DNA of 39,358 nt, from positions 1-39,358 of the forward strand of contig DVAB01000007.1 of the NCBI GenBank assembly GCA_014189685.1, written 5' to 3'. How positions within the stretch are numbered: position 1 is the stretch's first letter; each line of letters begins with the position of its first letter. This document shows, piece by piece, positions 35,781 to 39,358 of the stretch. The DNA comes from Candidatus Naiadarchaeum limnaeum (GTDB taxonomy: Archaea > Undinarchaeota > Undinarchaeia > Undinarchaeales > Naiadarchaeaceae). The position numbers and the translations under genes were made by a program. The notes beneath the pieces were generated by a model. It was not told the origin of the DNA. It did no database searches and was given only the letters and a program-made list of their open reading frames with translations.

Positions 35781-36473
35781 TTAGCAGACTAACCCATTCT
35801 CCCCTGCTTCTATTAAATCCCCATAACCAGATCTTGCTGATCTATCCTGATAAGCAATTGCTCCTGTTGTATAGTGAACTGTAGTAAAATAATCTCCTGA
35901 ATTATAGCTCTCCTCCGCTTTATTCAGATATTCTATCGAGATTGGCTTTTGATTTTTCTTTAAAAACGATTTTGCATATTGTAAATCGCAGAAAGCATAG
36001 TTCTGCATTTTTGTATTTACAAGTTCACATTTATCAATTGCTTCAATGTTGTTCAGAACTTGCAATTTTAATCCAGAAATTCTCCCATAGAAATCATTAC
36101 CAGCATTTATTTCTCCAATTGTCACAACGCCACTTAACGCTTCGAATTCGTTTAAAGGAGAAAGGCGCATTAATTCCTTAACTTCAAACAAGTTGAAACT
36201 TCTCGCAATTTTCTTTTCCAAAGATTTTTGTTCCTCTAGCAAGGATTCACTGCACATGATCTCGGCCCCACGATTATATGAGCGCTGCGTTAGCAAGCAG
36301 GAACTTTTCTGTGCCTGCAAATTTTTGCAATTTTCTTGAAAAGAACTTATTTGATTTACAGCGCGCTCTTTACTAGAATTCAACTCATTATAATACCACA
36401 TTCCTGTAAGAAAAATAAAGACTACCATAAGCGCAACTATTAAACCATCCAGGTAAATTATTTCTCTTTCCAT
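35781..36473 (-). CDS. Hypothetical single-TM protein (230 aa)
   Basis: N-terminal TM LIVALMVVFIFLTGMWYY followed by a soluble helical, Cys-containing domain. Confidence 0.75.
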   Translation of the reverse strand: MEREIIYLDGLIVALMVVFIFLTGMWYYNELNSSKERAVNQISSFQENCKNLQAQKSSCLLTQRSYNRGAEIMCSESLLEEQKSLEKKIARSFNLFEVKELMRLSPLNEFEALSGVVTIGEINAGNDFYGRISGLKLQVLNNIEAIDKCELVNTKMQNYAFCDLQYAKSFLKKNQKPISIEYLNKAEESYNSGDYFTTVHYTTGAIAYQDRSARSGYGDLIEAGENGLVC

Positions 36474-36482
36474 ACTAGCTAA

Positions 36483-36512
36483 TTAGAAGTGCGTTAATTT
36501 AAATTGTTCCTT
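36483..36512 (-). pseudogene. Displaced polB tail copy (KEQFKLTHF*)
   Basis: Minus strand AAGGAACAATTTAAATTAACGCACTTCTAA vs polB AAGAAACAATTTAAGCTTACACATTTCTAA; H, T, L, K codon changes silent. Confidence 0.85.
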
Positions 36513-36513
36513 T

Positions 36514-36611
36514 CAGCCGAAGCCGTTTAAAAGCTGTATAATCGGCTGGCGCTTATGGGACTACATTAGTGATTGCTCGCTTCTTTGAAATTGTGCGCTC
36601 GCAATCACTAA
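36514..36611. other. Hairpin-rich noncoding insert between polB and its displaced tail
   Basis: CAGCCGA/TCGGCTG (36514-36548) and TTAGTGATTGC/GCAATCACTAA (36566-36611, 11 bp). Confidence 0.6.
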
Positions 36612-36643
36612 ATAGGCCTACGGTTATTTATTCCCACGGTACC

Positions 36644-39082
36644 TTAGAAATGTGTAAGCTTAAATTGTTTCTTTCCCAGCAAAGCCCCTTCCTCATACCC
36701 AAGCGCTTCCATAACTCTTGAAACAGCAGGGATTATCTCATGTTCAATATAGTAATCCTTATCATATTTCTTAAAATCAACCTCATCAACCGGCCGCGCT
36801 CTTTCACTTATTTTACCTTCCCCTTTTATGATTATATATCCAATCGAACTGCCTGTTTTAATGTCCTCGCCTTTTTTCTTCAGTATTTTTGCAACAGCGA
36901 TGTGCGGCGCAGTAACTTCATATTTTTCAAGCGGCCTTGTCAATGCTGTGTAAACAACTAAATCCTCCTTTGTAACCCTGCCTTCTTTTAGCCTGTTAAT
37001 AACTTCTCTCACAATTTCAAATGCCTTTTCAGACGAGCCTTTGTCAAGCAGCGCCTCCAAAACTTTTTTCTGAGTGTCTTTGGCAAGCTGGCTCCAGTCT
37101 CTCCTGACAAATTCCAGTCCTTTCACAGTTGTCTTTCCGTTTTTGTCAGCTAGCGCATATCTTTTCTTTGAAACAAAAATCCCTCTCTTGTAAATTCCCT
37201 CAAGCTCGAGCTCCATAGCTCTAGGAAGCTCTGAATTTATTTTTTTCAAGAAGTTTTTAATACGATCCTCTATTGGTCCTTCTTTGCTTATTGCAAAAAG
37301 TGAATCTGTATCCCCGTAAATAACTTCCAATTTCTCGTTCTCAGCAACATCCATAATTTTCTTAATATACATCCTTCCCAGTGCAGTTACAGAACTCGCA
37401 GACGACCTTGAATACCATCTTGCATTTCTATACGCCAAATAACCATAAGCAGAATTTGCAAGAATCTTAAGCGCATACTGTTCATTATCAAGTTCTTTAT
37501 ACTCTTCTGAATTTTTGTCAAGCTTTTTCATATGTTCCTTAACTTTAACTCTCCTGTCAATTATTTTTTCAAGGACATCCGGAATCAAGCCCCTTCTTTT
37601 TTTGCAAAACCAGTTTTTAGTCTCAGGAACAGGCTCTGCAATTCCTTTACAGCAATCGCAGTTTATAGTGCTTGGATCGATGTTATGCGAAATAATTATT
37701 GTCGGATACAGAGATCTGAAATCAAGAAGCGCGATATTTTCATACATCCCTTTTTTTGGCTCTTTTACATAAGCGCCTTCAATTGCCCCAAGCTCATACC
37801 TTGCGTCCCTCTCCTCTTCATCTGGCCGGTTTGGCGCAATTTCATTTCTTTCGTGTGCATTCCATATCAAATAGTTCTCCACTAATTGTCCATAGGAAGT
37901 TCGTATTGCATCAAAAACAGGAATTTTTACAAGCTTTGCAATTTCATAGACTTTTGGCAGAAAAACGTTTGCAAGCTTCCACGTTAAAACAGAATCATGA
38001 AGCGCATATTCAAACAGCTGGTCTAATTTTTCATCCCCCTCATCCCAGTATTTCCACATGACTTTCCAGTCAATTTCTTTTTTCCCTTCTCCAAGAAAAG
38101 TTTGCGCCACATTTTCCAGTGTCCTGCTGCTAATTCCTCCAAGCGCACCTCTTAATATATATGAGGCATAGTGGAAAAGGTCAATATGCACTCTTCCGAT
38201 TGTCTGGACCGCTGTAAACAATCCTTTTTTCTTGAACTTAAGTGGATCTTCAGTTCTCCCCAGAACAACCTCATATTTTACGCGCTCCATCCTATTTCTA
38301 ATATATTCTAAATCAAACTGGTCAGAGTTATAGCCAACTAAAATATCAACATCTCTTTCGTTTACAATCTCTGCAAATTTTTTTATAATTTCAGCTTCGC
38401 TTGAAACTTTTTCTATCTTATTGCTGGGTTCTTTTGAGGTTTTTGTTGAAATAAGCTTCTCTATTTTTCCATCTTTCAGGCTAAGCATCGTTATGTAATC
38501 AATTTTCTGGTCAGGCGCGCCTTTTGGGTTGTAAACTTCAATATCAAAACTCATAACATTTAAATCAGAAAGTGTTTTGTCCGTATTTTTTGGCCTTTCC
38601 TCTAAATCAATTAAAATTTCTGCTTTGTAGTTTTTCTTTATTTCAGCATCTGAAACAATTTTTCCCTTTGCGGAAATCATTACCATCGGCATCAGCCCGT
38701 TGTCAAACAAATAGCGGCGCGCAAACAAAATATCTGCTTCATAAACTCCTTCCACCCCCCTGACATGTTTGACAGCTTCCCTTGCAGAAGGAACTTCAGT
38801 TGGAGACTGCATAACAACTTTTAAAATTTTTACTTCCTTCCCGTTGAGAAGTTTTTTTTCAATCTTAACTTTTTCAATTACAAACTCTTCTTTTTTAAGT
38901 TCTTTCAGCCGCTCAGCGGTTTTTTCAGGCTCCTTTGAATAAGCATAAAAGTAGGGCTCAAATCCTCTGTCAAAAGCCACAATACTCTGTCCCTTATCAG
39001 TTCTACCGAATATTCTTATTACTGGTTTTTTTTCTTCCAGAATATAATCTATATCGAGCAGACTAAACGCATATTCTCCCAT
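36644..39082 (-). CDS. polB: Family B DNA polymerase
   Basis: Exo motif SFDIEVY; DFRSLYPTIIISHNIDPST; KILANSAYGYLAY; YGDTDSLF; no intein. Confidence 0.97.
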   Translation of the reverse strand: MGEYAFSLLDIDYILEEKKPVIRIFGRTDKGQSIVAFDRGFEPYFYAYSKEPEKTAERLKELKKEEFVIEKVKIEKKLLNGKEVKILKVVMQSPTEVPSAREAVKHVRGVEGVYEADILFARRYLFDNGLMPMVMISAKGKIVSDAEIKKNYKAEILIDLEERPKNTDKTLSDLNVMSFDIEVYNPKGAPDQKIDYITMLSLKDGKIEKLISTKTSKEPSNKIEKVSSEAEIIKKFAEIVNERDVDILVGYNSDQFDLEYIRNRMERVKYEVVLGRTEDPLKFKKKGLFTAVQTIGRVHIDLFHYASYILRGALGGISSRTLENVAQTFLGEGKKEIDWKVMWKYWDEGDEKLDQLFEYALHDSVLTWKLANVFLPKVYEIAKLVKIPVFDAIRTSYGQLVENYLIWNAHERNEIAPNRPDEEERDARYELGAIEGAYVKEPKKGMYENIALLDFRSLYPTIIISHNIDPSTINCDCCKGIAEPVPETKNWFCKKRRGLIPDVLEKIIDRRVKVKEHMKKLDKNSEEYKELDNEQYALKILANSAYGYLAYRNARWYSRSSASSVTALGRMYIKKIMDVAENEKLEVIYGDTDSLFAISKEGPIEDRIKNFLKKINSELPRAMELELEGIYKRGIFVSKKRYALADKNGKTTVKGLEFVRRDWSQLAKDTQKKVLEALLDKGSSEKAFEIVREVINRLKEGRVTKEDLVVYTALTRPLEKYEVTAPHIAVAKILKKKGEDIKTGSSIGYIIIKGEGKISERARPVDEVDFKKYDKDYYIEHEIIPAVSRVMEALGYEEGALLGKKQFKLTHF

Positions 39083-39115
39083 AATCGCATATAATCTAGT
39101 ATATTTAATATAATT

Positions 39116-39310
39116 TTAGAAAAACCTTTTTTCCCCACCGCCCTGCTTTCCAATATTCTGCTCTATCTTCTTTTTTAACTCTTCTAAATTTTCATCTCCT
39201 TTCAAAAAGTCAATAGTATCCAACAGTTCAATGTAAAACGCATTTGCGAACTTTGAAAAGTTTATTATTCCAGCGAGCGCGTTTGATGTGTTTTCAAGAG
39301 TTTCAAACAT
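39116..39310 (-). CDS. Small hypothetical helical protein
   Basis: 64-aa ORF upstream of polB; may extend beyond the window if another start is used. Confidence 0.5.
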   Translation of the reverse strand: MFETLENTSNALAGIINFSKFANAFYIELLDTIDFLKGDENLEELKKKIEQNIGKQGGGEKRFF

Positions 39311-39358
39311 AAAGGATTTTGTTAGTCTATTATCGTTTAAAATGCTGTAAATAAAAAC

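Noticed and set aside
36644-39082. Intein or split in polB
   Set aside because: Motifs including YGDTDSLF are continuous; no insertion.

Overview
Gene-dense archaeal chromosome segment. Hef, Cdc48/VAT, family-B DNA polymerase, RadB, a histone-fold protein, Sua5/TsaC, type-2 MetAP, an intron-containing tRNA and TATA-driven promoters all point to Archaea. The small genes, short spacers and core set could fit a DPANN-type lineage, but the exact taxon cannot be fixed from sequence alone. Recognisable modules: polyamine synthesis (pyruvoyl arginine decarboxylase + agmatinase), rpiA-prs-pyrC-pyrK-pyrD (R5P to PRPP to pyrimidines), DNA maintenance (hef, topA, radB, polB), serine metabolism, and Cdc48 next to a convergent histone. 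No CRISPR array, transposase, integrase, intein or rRNA was seen.

The most unusual signal is a recurrent one. Three unrelated genes (a hypothetical ORF at 10591-10911, serS, polB) are each followed by inserted DNA and then a second, displaced, 5'-truncated copy of that gene's own last 9-15 codons plus stop. The codon differences are largely synonymous. Each displaced tail abuts the promoter of the next gene. This looks like insertions at gene 3' ends that bring a replacement C-terminus and leave the old tail as a scar.

Other signals: a gapless ~130-nt repeat pair (about 69% identical by my hand count) bracketing an unannotated ribosomal protein eL41 gene; a palindrome/pseudoknot leader that can mask both the SD and the start codon of an unknown 325-aa gene; palindromic operators at a winged-helix gene and an RHH-like gene; and several structured intergenic regions. 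All coordinates, alignments and base pairings were read by eye; no search was run.
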